Source: Gammaproteobacteria bacterium UBA2810
GTDB lineage: Bacteria; Pseudomonadota; Gammaproteobacteria; Enterobacterales; Succinivibrionaceae
Length of the DNA: 36,014 nucleotides
Assembly: GCA_002351705.1 (NCBI GenBank)
Contig: DEHC01000067.1
Coordinates: 38,979-74,992, forward strand
Direction of reading: 5' to 3'
A model generated the notes under the pieces. It had not been told where the DNA came from. It made no database searches and saw nothing but the letters and a program-made list of their open reading frames with translations. Below, piece after piece: positions 15,860-23,546 of the stretch (positions are counted from its first letter, which is position 1; every line of letters begins with the position of its first letter). Made by a program: the position numbers and the translations under genes.

Positions 15860-16753
15860 ATGATCAGCGGTTACTTCGTGAGCGGGCGCCATCATTCGAT
15901 CGGGCAGAGGAACGAGCAGAGGAGGAACTGCCATTTTGACGCCTCCCGGCCGCATGTCCTCATCGACACCTGCTGCCGCTATGAGGTCTACAGCGGGACT
16001 GGACGCATTCCTGATGATGTCGCAAGGCACCTCTACCGCGTGGCAGCTGGCCTTGAGTCCGAGCTTCTCGGGGAGAACGCCATACTCGGGCAGGTGAGGA
16101 AGAGCTACCTTGAGGCAGCCGCGAGGTTCAGTCTCGGAAGCTCCATGAACCGCCTCTTCCAGGGAGCAATCCACACAGGAAAGAGGGTGAGGAGCGAGAC
16201 CGGCATATCAAGCGGGGCGATGTCATGCGGCGAGCTCACCGTTGAGCTCATGAAGCGCTCCGGCTTCAATTTCAGGAGCAGTACCGTTGCCGTAATCGGA
16301 GTGAACGCTCTTACCTCGAGCATCCTCCGCTTTCTCCGCGACGAGGGCGCGGAGAGGTTCTACCTCTCGAACAGGCACTATGACAAGGCCGAGGCTGCCG
16401 CCCGCGAGTTCGGCGGCACCGCGGTTGACTTCGCGGTGAGATCGGAGATACTGCCGAAGGCGGATGCCTGCATCGTTGCCGCGAGGGCGCCGCATTACCT
16501 GGTATGTCCCGGGGATCTCCCGGGAGACGGGCATCGGATCCTGATTTTTGATCTCTCGGTGCCGAGGAATGTCGATCCTGCCGTCAGCAGCGTAAGCGGG
16601 GTGAGGCTCCTTGATCTCGAGGATATCGAGAAGGCGGCCTCCGACAATGAGAAGAGCCGTGAGGAGGCCGCGATGAAGGCCGAGGACATCATCGAGGACG
16701 AGCTGCAAAAGCTCAGGAAATGGGAAGAGCACTCCCAGGCCGCCGCCGCGTAG
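15860..16753 (+). CDS. hemA: Glutamyl-tRNA reductase, shortened
   Basis: A 297-residue enzyme reducing glutamyl-tRNA to glutamate-1-semialdehyde, the first step of the C5 tetrapyrrole route. The catalytic cysteine is Cys38 in I-D-T-C-C-R-Y-E-V-Y. V-A-A-G-L-E-S-E-L-L-G-E-N-A-I-L-G-Q-V is the family's strongest motif. The NADPH domain follows (V-A-V-I-G-V-N-A-L-T-S-S-I), ending in F-D-L-S-V-P-R-N-V-D-P. Typical proteins have about 420 residues. Here the N-terminal part is shortened, and the C-terminal dimerisation helix domain of about 100 residues is replaced by one helix and an alanine tail. The ATG at 15860 has GAGAGGAA before it and is preferred over an upstream in-frame start inside the preceding gene. 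Confidence 0.9.
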   Translation: MISGYFVSGRHHSIGQRNEQRRNCHFDASRPHVLIDTCCRYEVYSGTGRIPDDVARHLYRVAAGLESELLGENAILGQVRKSYLEAAARFSLGSSMNRLFQGAIHTGKRVRSETGISSGAMSCGELTVELMKRSGFNFRSSTVAVIGVNALTSSILRFLRDEGAERFYLSNRHYDKAEAAAREFGGTAVDFAVRSEILPKADACIVAARAPHYLVCPGDLPGDGHRILIFDLSVPRNVDPAVSSVSGVRLLDLEDIEKAASDNEKSREEAAMKAEDIIEDELQKLRKWEEHSQAAAA

Positions 16754-16822
16754 GGTGCCCTCATCCTCCTCACCGCGCTCCGGGAGCGGAGGCGGGCAGA
16801 TTCATGAAATTCGGAGAAGAAA
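16754..16822 (+). promoter_or_regulatory. hemA-hemL spacer with small hairpin
   Basis: The largest gap in the operon (69 bases). It contains CGCTC (16776-16780) pairing with GAGCG (16784-16788) in a GC-rich context, without a T-run, so it is more likely an RNA-stability or processing element than a terminator. GGAGAAG just before 16823 serves as ribosome-binding site for hemL. Confidence 0.4.
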
Positions 16823-18115
16823 ATGTCGCTTAATCACACGAGATCGCACGAGCTTGATCTTGAGGCCAGAAAATACCTTGTAGGCGGGGTTGACAGCCCG
16901 GTGAGGGCATTCAGGGCAGTCGGCTCCGGGCCCATCATCGCAAAATCCGGGAACGGCGGGTACATCACGGACGAGGACGGCAACAGCTACCTCGACTTCT
17001 GCCTCTCGTGGGGCGTATTCATCCTCGGGCACCGCTTCCCCTCCGTTGTGAAGGCTGCGTCAGACGCTCTCTCTGACGGCTCGAGCTTCGGACTTACCTC
17101 CCGCTTCGAGGCGGAGCTTGCCTCAAGGATCATCAGGGCAGTCCCCGGAGCGGAGAAGGTGAGGTTCGTGAACTCCGGCACCGAGGCGGTGATGTCAGCG
17201 CTCCGCCTCGCGCGCGGATATACCGGGAAGGACTATGTCATCAAGTTCGACGGCTGCTACCACGGGCACTCCGACAGCCTTCTCGTGAACGCTGGCTCCG
17301 GCGTGTCGACGCTGAACCTCACCTCGTCCGCAGGGATCCCGGCGGCCTTTACCGGCTACACGCTCTCGATCCCCTTCAATGACCGGAAGATCCTGAGGGA
17401 GACAGTTGAGAAGTACAGCGGGAAGCTCGCGGCGGTGGTCCTTGAGCCGGTTCCCGCCAACATGGGCGTAATCAGGCCGGATCCGGAGTTCCTCAAAGAC
17501 GTCATTGAGCTTACCCACAAGGCCGGGGGCCTTGTCATCTTCGACGAGGTGATAACCGGCTTCAGGTTCAGCGAGTATTCGGCGCAGGGACATTACGGGC
17601 TGAGGCCGGATCTCACCACGCTCGGCAAGATCGTGGGCGGCGGCTTCCCCGCCGCGGCATTCTGCGGCCCAGCGGAAATCATGAGCCTTCTCGCGCCCGA
17701 GGGCCCTGTCTACCAGGCAGGAACGCTCTCCGGCAACCCGGTAGCCATGAGGGCAGGCATCGCGACGCTTGACGAGCTGCTCTCAGGCCGGGTCTACAGG
17801 GTGCTTGAGGAAAAGGCGGAGAAGTTCTTCGCGCTTCTTGAGAGGAGCATCGAGGGCTTCCCGGTAAGCCTCTCGAGAAACGGCTTCATGTTCACGCTTT
17901 TCTTCAGGAAGGGCGTGCCTTCATGCTACAGCGAGGTTAAGGAGTGCGACTTTGAGGCGTTCGCAGCCTGGTTCCGCTTCATGCTAGACCACGGCTTCTA
18001 TGTCTCCCCTTCGCAGTTCGAGACCGATTTCCTCTCAATAGCGCATGATGACGATAAGCTCGCGGAGATGGCGGAGACCACCGGGGAGTTCCTGAGAGGC
18101 TACTACGGGGCCTGA
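16823..18115 (+). CDS. hemL: Glutamate-1-semialdehyde 2,1-aminomutase
   Basis: A 430-residue PLP enzyme converting glutamate-1-semialdehyde to 5-aminolevulinate. The start G-G-V-D-S-P-V-R-A-F at 21-30 and N-S-G-T-E-A-V-M-S-A-L-R-L-A-R at 117-131 are family signatures. The PLP pocket is G-C-Y-H-G-H-S-D at 144-151 and F-D-E-V-I-T-G-F-R at 240-248. The PLP-binding lysine is Lys269 in T-T-L-G-K-I-V-G-G-G-F-P. It is full length. It closes the nine-gene run and is followed by an intrinsic-terminator hairpin. Confidence 0.97.
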   Translation: MSLNHTRSHELDLEARKYLVGGVDSPVRAFRAVGSGPIIAKSGNGGYITDEDGNSYLDFCLSWGVFILGHRFPSVVKAASDALSDGSSFGLTSRFEAELASRIIRAVPGAEKVRFVNSGTEAVMSALRLARGYTGKDYVIKFDGCYHGHSDSLLVNAGSGVSTLNLTSSAGIPAAFTGYTLSIPFNDRKILRETVEKYSGKLAAVVLEPVPANMGVIRPDPEFLKDVIELTHKAGGLVIFDEVITGFRFSEYSAQGHYGLRPDLTTLGKIVGGGFPAAAFCGPAEIMSLLAPEGPVYQAGTLSGNPVAMRAGIATLDELLSGRVYRVLEEKAEKFFALLERSIEGFPVSLSRNGFMFTLFFRKGVPSCYSEVKECDFEAFAAWFRFMLDHGFYVSPSQFETDFLSIAHDDDKLAEMAETTGEFLRGYYGA

Positions 18116-18125
18116 GAGGCCTAAC

Positions 18126-18157
18126 GGCCGGGCGGTGATGATGCCCGGCCTTCCTGC
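18126..18157 (+). terminator. Terminator-like hairpin after hemL
   Basis: GGCCGGGC (18126-18133) pairs perfectly with GCCCGGCC (18143-18150) over a nine-base loop, followed by TTCCTGC. The stem is strong but the T-run is poor. It sits 10 bases after the hemL stop and ahead of the convergent lipoprotein gene. Confidence 0.65.
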
Positions 18158-18178
18158 ATACCGGAATGGTGTTCAGAA

Positions 18179-18676
18179 TCAGCGGAGCCTGCCCGCCAGA
18201 GTGAGGATTTCAGAGGTTTCCATAGGGGATGCGGGGCTTACGGAGTAGGAATAGTCTCCCTCATGCCATGCTGCAAGCGACCATGAGATGCCGTCATTGC
18301 CCTTAAGGGTGACGGTCCGGCCTGCTGAGTCCTTTTTCTCTTCCTTTAGCTTATATTCGCTGTAGTCCCCGGAGACGTCATCCGGGCCGGAGCCTTTCCT
18401 CACCCGGTAAAGCTCGTTTCCGTCCTTCTCGCAGATGATCTCGGCAAGGCTTCCCTTTATAACCCTGATGATGCTGTGTCCATCGCACTTCCCGTCAAAG
18501 CTTACGGGAAAACCGGCAAGCTCTGCGGCGCCTTTGAGGTCGGAAACCTCGGTGAATGGATCGGGCATGCCGTCAAAGGACGGCTCAGCCGCGTCAGTAT
18601 TGCCTGACACCGCGCATCCTGAAACGATCATGGCTGATACTGCGCACGCTGCCTGCAGCGGGAATGATTTTCTCAT
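18179..18676 (-). CDS. Putative lipoprotein of unknown function
   Basis: A 165-residue protein with a lipoprotein-type signal: M-R-K, a hydrophobic stretch, then V-S-G-C-A with the candidate lipidated Cys at residue 21. The S at -2 and V at -3 make a weaker than usual lipobox. The mature part begins acidic and contains P-F-T-E-V-S-D-L-K-G-A-A-E-L-A-G-F-P-V followed by predicted beta strands, an arrangement seen in small secreted or lipid-anchored proteins. I do not recognise a named family with confidence. GAGGAG precedes the ATG. It is convergent with hemL and divergent from the nucleotidyltransferase gene. Confidence 0.72.
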   Translation of the reverse strand: MRKSFPLQAACAVSAMIVSGCAVSGNTDAAEPSFDGMPDPFTEVSDLKGAAELAGFPVSFDGKCDGHSIIRVIKGSLAEIICEKDGNELYRVRKGSGPDDVSGDYSEYKLKEEKKDSAGRTVTLKGNDGISWSLAAWHEGDYSYSVSPASPMETSEILTLAGRLR

Positions 18677-18828
18677 GGCGTGTACTCCTCACATCTCATA
18701 GCAGAAGTGCCCGGCGCCGCCAAGGCGCAGGACTCTACTGATTCTATCACCGCTTTCCTTAAGCATGACTGCATGTGCGAAAAAACTCCGCCGCGGGTAT
18801 ACTTTGCGGGAATCTCAAAGAGGCATTT

Positions 18829-19617
18829 ATGAAGATTGATGATAATGTACAGGGGATAGCTGAGGCGCTCGCCTCGCTTGACGGCACCATGGCAGTGGTA
18901 CTCGGCGGATCAAGGGCACAGGGGCTTGATGATGCGGACTCTGACTATGATCTCTACGTCTACCACGAGGGCGAGGCGTCTGACGAGAGAAGGCGCGAGA
19001 TCCTGCAGCCCTTCGTCACGGGCGCCGAGATCGGAAACCGCTTCTGGGAGACCGAGGATGACTGCGTGATGAGAAGCGGCGTGCCTCTCGACATCATCTA
19101 CCGTGACGTGAAGGGCACGGAGGAGAGCCTCCGGAGGACGGTGACTGAGGGCATCCCCTCGGCAGGATACACGACCTGCATCTGGCACAATGTCATCTCA
19201 AGCAGGATCCTCTGCGATCAGACCGGCTGGTTCAGGGAGCTGCAGATGCACTACAGCGTGCCGTATCCCGACACTCTCAGAAAGAACATCATCAGCCACA
19301 ACCGGGTGCTCCTCTCCGGCTCCCTCGCCTCATACGACCGTCAGATTGAGAAGGCCGAGAAAAGGCGCGACATAGTGAGCATCAACCACCGCACCGCCGC
19401 ATTCCTCGCGAGCTACTTCGACATCATCTTCGCCATGAACAGGATAACGCACCCCGGCGAGAAGCGCCTCGTCACTTACTGCCTTCAGAACTGTCCTGCG
19501 CTCCCAGATGATTTTGAGAATAATATAAAATCGCTCACAGGCTCATCCGGAGAAAAGGCGGAGACAGTTTCCCGCATGATCCGCCTTCTTGATGAGGCGC
19601 TGGTGCGCTCCCTCTAG
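18829..19617 (+). CDS. Nucleotidyltransferase-domain protein with DUF4037-like C-terminus
   Basis: A 262-residue protein. Its N-terminal part has a polymerase-beta-type nucleotidyltransferase active site: V-V-L-G-G-S-R-A-Q-G followed by D-S-D-Y-D-L-Y-V-Y, supplying two of the metal-binding aspartates. L-D-I-I-Y-R-D further on may give the third. The helical C-terminal half is like the DUF4037 region found in aminoglycoside-type and tRNA-like nucleotidyltransferases, but the substrate is not predictable. The ATG at 18829 is preferred over an in-frame ATG at 18775 because AAAGAGG lies just upstream of it. It is followed by endA after 23 bases. Confidence 0.82.
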   Translation: MKIDDNVQGIAEALASLDGTMAVVLGGSRAQGLDDADSDYDLYVYHEGEASDERRREILQPFVTGAEIGNRFWETEDDCVMRSGVPLDIIYRDVKGTEESLRRTVTEGIPSAGYTTCIWHNVISSRILCDQTGWFRELQMHYSVPYPDTLRKNIISHNRVLLSGSLASYDRQIEKAEKRRDIVSINHRTAAFLASYFDIIFAMNRITHPGEKRLVTYCLQNCPALPDDFENNIKSLTGSSGEKAETVSRMIRLLDEALVRSL

Positions 19618-19640
19618 GTTTTGATTTTCAGGAGAACAGA

Positions 19641-20429
19641 ATGTTCAGAAAAGGACTCATTGCTGCGGCTCTTGTCACCGCGGCCCTTCTTTCAGTTTCG
19701 CAGACGGCCGAGGCGAGAAAGAACAAAGATTCTGACAGGGCGGCGGAAAGCAGCCAGACCGAGAGGAATTTCATGGGAGCGAAGAGGCAGCTCACCAGGT
19801 TCTATTTCGAGCACAGGAATGATCCGGAGGCCGTGACCTTCTACTGCGGCTGCCGGATCAACTACGAGGGAACCGCCCGCAAGAACCGGGTGAAGATGTC
19901 GGGACCCGACTGGAAATCCTGCGGATACAGGTCAAGAAGCAACACTGACAGGGCCGAGCGCATCGAGTGGGAGCACATCATGCCCGCGCACCAGTTCGGC
20001 AGCGCCATGAAGAGCCACTGCTGGCAGAACGGCGGCAGGAAGAACTGCGAGAAGACCGATCCCTACTTCATGAGCGTCGAGGCTGACATGCACAACCTCG
20101 TTCCCTCGGTCGGAGAGGTGAACGGCGACCGGAGCAACTTCCGCTACGATGATCTGGGCCTCGAGCCCTCGCAGTACGGGCAGTGCGAGATGGTCGTCGA
20201 CTTCGAGCACAAGGCCGCGCAGCCCCCGAAGGCCAGGAGGGGCGTCATCGCGAGGACCTACCTTTACATGGCTGACCGCTACGGGATAAAGCTCAATAAG
20301 AACCAGCAGAGGCTCTTCGAGGCCTGGAACAGGCAGTATCCGGTCTCGGAGTGGGAGTGCACCAGGAACAGCTGGATAAAGAAGGTGCAGGGCAACGGCA
20401 ACAAATTCGTCGAGCCGTTCTGCAGGTAA
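19641..20429 (+). CDS. endA: Endonuclease I (periplasmic/extracellular EndA)
   Basis: A 262-residue secreted nuclease of the EndA family, cutting double-stranded DNA non-specifically. A Sec signal peptide is seen (M-F-R-K, a hydrophobic core, cleavage near T-A-E-A). The active-site region is R-I-E-W-E-H-I-M-P-A-H-Q-F-G, followed by D-M-H-N-L-V-P-S-V-G-E-V-N-G-D-R-S-N, both diagnostic. Several paired cysteines fit an exported, disulfide-bonded enzyme. AGGAGAAC precedes the ATG. RuvX follows after 18 bases. Confidence 0.95.
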   Translation: MFRKGLIAAALVTAALLSVSQTAEARKNKDSDRAAESSQTERNFMGAKRQLTRFYFEHRNDPEAVTFYCGCRINYEGTARKNRVKMSGPDWKSCGYRSRSNTDRAERIEWEHIMPAHQFGSAMKSHCWQNGGRKNCEKTDPYFMSVEADMHNLVPSVGEVNGDRSNFRYDDLGLEPSQYGQCEMVVDFEHKAAQPPKARRGVIARTYLYMADRYGIKLNKNQQRLFEAWNRQYPVSEWECTRNSWIKKVQGNGNKFVEPFCR

Positions 20430-20447
20430 AGGACACTGGGTACAGAC

Positions 20448-20867
20448 ATGGCAAGAACCATCCTCGGATTTGATTTCGGCACGAAGAGCATCGGCGCCGC
20501 CGTGGGGCAGGATCTTACTGGCACTGCCTCTCCGCTCGCGGCGCTCCGTGCCCGTGACGGCATCCCTGACTGGAACGAGGTCGGAAAGCTTTTCTCCGAA
20601 TGGAAGCCTGATCTTGTCGTGGTGGGGCTTCCCCTCAATATGGACGGCACAGAGCAGCTCATGACCTTCCGCGCGAGGAAGTTCGGAAACCGCCTGCGTG
20701 AGAGGTTCAGAACAGAGGTGAAATTTCAGGACGAGAGGCTGACCACCAAATCGACAAGGGAGGAACTCTTTGCAGCGGGCGGCGCCTCAAGGCTGGAGAA
20801 GGGCAGGGTGGACAGCTGCTCCGCGGTGCTCATTCTTGAGGAGTGGATGGAGGAGAATCCTGCCTGA
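20448..20867 (+). CDS. ruvX: Putative pre-16S rRNA nuclease / Holliday-junction resolvase-like RuvX (YqgF)
   Basis: A 139-residue RNase H-fold protein of normal length. Family motifs: G-F-D-F-G-T-K-S-I-G-A-A-V-G-Q near the start (first catalytic Asp), V-V-G-L-P-L-N-M-D-G-T-E-Q in the middle and Q-D-E-R-L-T-T-K-S-T near residue 105. It acts in 16S rRNA 5'-end maturation in species studied. It shares direction and short gaps with endA upstream and the zinc-ribbon gene downstream. Confidence 0.95.
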   Translation: MARTILGFDFGTKSIGAAVGQDLTGTASPLAALRARDGIPDWNEVGKLFSEWKPDLVVVGLPLNMDGTEQLMTFRARKFGNRLRERFRTEVKFQDERLTTKSTREELFAAGGASRLEKGRVDSCSAVLILEEWMEENPA

Positions 20868-20885
20868 GCAGGAGTCAGGAATTTT

Positions 20886-21167
20886 ATGGAAGAGAAACAG
20901 TGGAAGGAGACGCCGGCCTCTGACGGGTCAGGGAAGAAGTCCTGGAACATGAAGGTCGTCATGCACTGCCCGAAGTGCGGCGGGACGAAGCTCGGGCTCA
21001 AGGGGCATCACCTCATGAGGCGCGCGCCGGAGGACGGCGACACCCTGGTGTGCCTTGAGTGCGGTGCGGAAAGCGACTACAAAACCCTCAAGGACCGCGC
21101 AATCGAGGACGCGGTCAAAAATTTCATGCGGGAGCAGGGCAAGGGGCTCGTCACTCCGGAGAGCTGA
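20886..21167 (+). CDS. Small zinc-ribbon protein
   Basis: A 93-residue protein. Two cysteine pairs, C-P-K-C-G-G and C-L-E-C-G, separated by about 25 residues, form a zinc ribbon. The C-terminal part is a charged helix. A ribosome-binding site, AGGAGTCAGGA, lies upstream. The tail of the gene overlaps the convergent HMA-like gene by 17 bases. Function unknown; such ribbons often bind nucleic acid or serve as small structural subunits. Confidence 0.78.
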   Translation: MEEKQWKETPASDGSGKKSWNMKVVMHCPKCGGTKLGLKGHHLMRRAPEDGDTLVCLECGAESDYKTLKDRAIEDAVKNFMREQGKGLVTPES

Positions 21168-21633
21168 CCGGCTTCGGGGATACGGCAGCCTTCCTGCTGA
21201 ACATCCCCCAGAGACGCTTCTTGAGCGTCATCGGATCATCGGAGACCTCACGGCAGCCGGCCTTAACGAGCTCGCTCAGTATTGCCTCCCTGTCGGTGCC
21301 TTCGGTCTCCGTTAGGGTTATAAGTCCTGTCGTGCAGTCTGCAGTCGCCGAGACGACACCCGGAACCCTGAGCAGGCTGCGCACGATCTCGGCCGCGCCT
21401 GCCTGGTTTCTGATACCGGCAACCTTCACGGTGTCACACTTGAAGAAGGCCTTCACTGACTCGTTCCTGAGCTGTGCGGCGATCCCCGCGAATGGGTTGC
21501 CGCGGTCTGCCCTGACTGTTACAGTGCCGTCATCGGCCACCTTTGGGTGGGACGCGCCGCTGTTGAGGAGTATGACGGAGGTTCTCCTGAAGTCTTCCCT
21601 GCCGCCCTTTACCTTGAATGTGAATTCAGCCAT
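21151..21633 (-). CDS. HMA-like ferredoxin-fold protein without the CxxC metal site
   Basis: A 160-residue protein. The C-terminal half (V-K-V-A-G-I-R-N-Q-A-G-A-A-E-I-V-R-S-L-L-R-V-P-G-V-V-S-A-T-A-D, described by its positions about 77-107) has the beta-alpha-beta pattern of heavy-metal-associated domains, but the C-x-x-C metal pair after the first strand is missing. The N-terminal 70 residues form a second small beta-rich region. The ATG at 21633 has GGAGG at ideal spacing and is preferred over 21660. It is convergent with the zinc-ribbon gene. Function unknown. Confidence 0.7.
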   Translation of the reverse strand: MAEFTFKVKGGREDFRRTSVILLNSGASHPKVADDGTVTVRADRGNPFAGIAAQLRNESVKAFFKCDTVKVAGIRNQAGAAEIVRSLLRVPGVVSATADCTTGLITLTETEGTDREAILSELVKAGCREVSDDPMTLKKRLWGMFSRKAAVSPKPVSSPE

Positions 21634-21660
21634 AAGGGTCCTCCGCGATTTCATCCGCAC

Positions 21661-22020
21661 TGATTTTAACAGCGGGATCTCACCGTTTCAACGGTTCATT
21701 TTTCCCCTGAAAGACTATTTGCATTGAGCCTGTGCCGGAGCTTCTTAATGCCCGGGAAAACGGCACTTTGTAAAGACGGCAGCCCGTTGGTTTCCGGAGA
21801 GGTACTTTCGTGTATTAAGGATGCTTCGGTTTATCAGTTGCAAAACTTGCTGAGGGAGTTGCAAAAAAATATGAAAAAGTTGCAAAACAGCTTAAAAAGT
21901 TGCGTTAATGCGTTTTTTAGTTGCGAAAATGTATTAAAAGTTGCAAAATTGCTGTTTTAGTTGCAAAATTAACTAAAATTTAAAAAGTATCTTTGCAAAT
22001 ACGCAAAACGGAGAGCCTTT
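21661..22020. other. Intergenic region carrying the phased AGTTGC array
   Basis: The left half (21661-21830) holds nothing recognisable. The right half carries the helically phased repeat array described separately and becomes very AT-rich toward 22000. The base composition changes sharply from the GC-rich genes to the left, which together with the array marks the boundary of an accessory segment. A 78-residue open frame (21724-21960) runs through the array but is not supported as a gene. Confidence 0.6.
21836..21968 (+). repeat. Seven AGTTGC repeats at 20-21 bp spacing
   Basis: AGTTGC starts at 21836, 21857, 21878, 21898, 21919, 21939 and 21959, that is at intervals of 21, 21, 20, 21, 20 and 20. 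Five copies continue as AAAA and two (21898, 21919) differ after GC. The spacing equals two turns of B-DNA, so all copies face the same side of the helix. The last copy is about 60 bases from the AlbA_2 gene start. This looks like a multi-copy operator for a DNA-binding protein, perhaps the neighbour itself. Confidence 0.88.
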
Positions 22021-23457
22021 ATGCAGGAACAGGAACTTCTGAATCTGATCAGCAATCTGAAAATAAGAAAGACCGAGAGTCAGAGTGTAGAGCTGAAGTC
22101 AGCAGAAAAAGGCTTTCCCGGCCGGATATACGATACTCTTTCCTCATTCTCAAATCAGGATAACGGCGGCATACTGATATTCGGGATCCAGGAAAAGCCC
22201 GGGTTTAATGTCGTTGGTGTTTATGATGCAGGCGAAGTGCAGACAAGGATAATGGAAGCCTGCCAGCAGATGGAGCCGCAGGTCAGGGCGGAGATCACTA
22301 TGTGCCGCATTGATGGAAAAACAGTAGTTGCGGCTGAAATTCCCGGGGTTGATGTATCAAGGCGGCCGGTGTACTACAGAGGCGCCGGCATAATGAAAGG
22401 TTCGTATATACGTGTAGGAGACGGTGATCTTCCTATGACTGCATATGAAATATACTCATATGAGGCATACAGGAATCATACTGAAGACGATTTGCGGACA
22501 GTTTCCAGATCAGACAAGGATACGCTCGACCAGGAGCGGATCAGCCGGTATCTGCAGAATATAAAGTCAGAGAGGAAAAAACTGTCAGAAATTCCGGATG
22601 AAACCATTCTGGAACTTGCCGGCGTGACCAGAGGCGGTCTATACACTCTGGCCGGGATCCTGACATTCTCGATGCTCCCTGAGATATATTTCCCGCAGCT
22701 GTGCATAACAGCTGTATCGGTTCCCGGACTGAAGATAGGCGATCAGACTGATGACGGCATGCGCTTCCTTGATAACAGAAGGATAGTAGGAACTATACCT
22801 GATATGGTTGATGAAGCTGTTGAGTTTGTAAGAAAGAACAGCCGTGTCAGTACGGTGATAGACGGCAACGGGCAGCGCAGGGACAGGACTGAATACCCGC
22901 TCAGGGCTGTCAGGGAGGCTGTAGTGAATGCCCTGGTACACAGGGATTACAGCCTGTATACGCAGAACACGCCTGTCAGCATAGAGATGTACCGAGACCG
23001 CATTGTATTCCGCAGCCCGGGAACGCTTTTCGGAAGAGCCACTGTTGATATGCTGGGGAAGGGCCGTCCAGAGGCCAGGAACGCAGCGCTGATCAATATG
23101 CTGGAAATCCTGCATGTGACAGAAAACAGATATTCGGGAATTCCGACAATGTACCACGATCTTCATGAACAGGGACTTCCTGACCCGGAGTTTGAGGTGT
23201 CAAGAGGTGATTTTGTCGTGACATTCCGCAACGGCATATTCAGTGAGAACGCTGCGGCAGACCGAACAGATATGGAAAAATCCATCAAAGAGTACTGCAG
23301 GGTTCCGAGAAGCAGGAAAGAGCTTATTGCCTTTACCGGTCTGTCACAATACTACATGAACAGAAAGTATCTGGAGCCGATGCTCGAACGCGGAGTCCTG
23401 AAACTCACGATTCCTGACAAGCCCAGAAGTTCCAGGCAGAAATTTGTTGCGTGCTGA
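22021..23457 (+). CDS. AlbA_2-type DNA/RNA-binding protein with C-terminal GHKL-like ATPase region and winged helix
   Basis: A 478-residue protein. Residues about 15-140 match the AlbA_2 (Schlafen AlbA-like, formerly AAA_4) domain: E-x-Q-x-V-E-L-K-S, then F-S-N-Q-D-N-G-G-I-L-I-F-G-I. Residues about 290-380 carry the ATP-binding fold found in the C-terminus of this family (R-E-A-V-V-N-A-L-V-H-R-D-Y-S, then R-S-P-G-T-L-F-G). A winged-helix-like tail (about 420-470) follows. Proteins with this layout are scattered by horizontal transfer and are often called ATP-dependent transcriptional regulators or RecG-like. Function is unproven. Codon use is less GC-biased than in the sulfur genes, and it is preceded by the phased array, supporting acquisition. 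GGAGAG precedes the ATG. Confidence 0.86.
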   Translation: MQEQELLNLISNLKIRKTESQSVELKSAEKGFPGRIYDTLSSFSNQDNGGILIFGIQEKPGFNVVGVYDAGEVQTRIMEACQQMEPQVRAEITMCRIDGKTVVAAEIPGVDVSRRPVYYRGAGIMKGSYIRVGDGDLPMTAYEIYSYEAYRNHTEDDLRTVSRSDKDTLDQERISRYLQNIKSERKKLSEIPDETILELAGVTRGGLYTLAGILTFSMLPEIYFPQLCITAVSVPGLKIGDQTDDGMRFLDNRRIVGTIPDMVDEAVEFVRKNSRVSTVIDGNGQRRDRTEYPLRAVREAVVNALVHRDYSLYTQNTPVSIEMYRDRIVFRSPGTLFGRATVDMLGKGRPEARNAALINMLEILHVTENRYSGIPTMYHDLHEQGLPDPEFEVSRGDFVVTFRNGIFSENAAADRTDMEKSIKEYCRVPRSRKELIAFTGLSQYYMNRKYLEPMLERGVLKLTIPDKPRSSRQKFVAC

Positions 23458-23521
23458 TGGCGGAACAGACCATGTACCTGGCTTTGTGGATAACAAATGA
23501 CTGGCAGTAATGTTTTTTTAT

Positions 23522-23546
23522 TAAAAAAAGCCCCAGTGAAGGGGCT
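23522..23546 (-). terminator. Intrinsic terminator (minus strand)
   Basis: On the minus strand AGCCCC pairs with GGGGCT over a six-base loop (23546-23529) and is followed by TTTTTTT. It also lies 70 bases after the AlbA_2 gene, but in that direction it lacks a T-run on the downstream side. Confidence 0.75.

Noticed and set aside
15800..16753. Longer hemA with start at 15800
   Set aside because: The extra 20 residues overlap the preceding gene and are unlike HemA; the ATG at 15860 has GAGAGGAA upstream.
21724..21960. Open frame of 78 residues with a heptad-like L-Q-x repeat in front of the AlbA_2 gene
   Set aside because: The apparent heptads are produced by the AGTTGC array. The spacing changes between 20 and 21, which breaks the frame, and there is no ribosome-binding site.
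21836..21968. Possible CRISPR array
   Set aside because: The repeated core is only 6-10 bases, the intervals are 20-21 bp and no cas gene is near.
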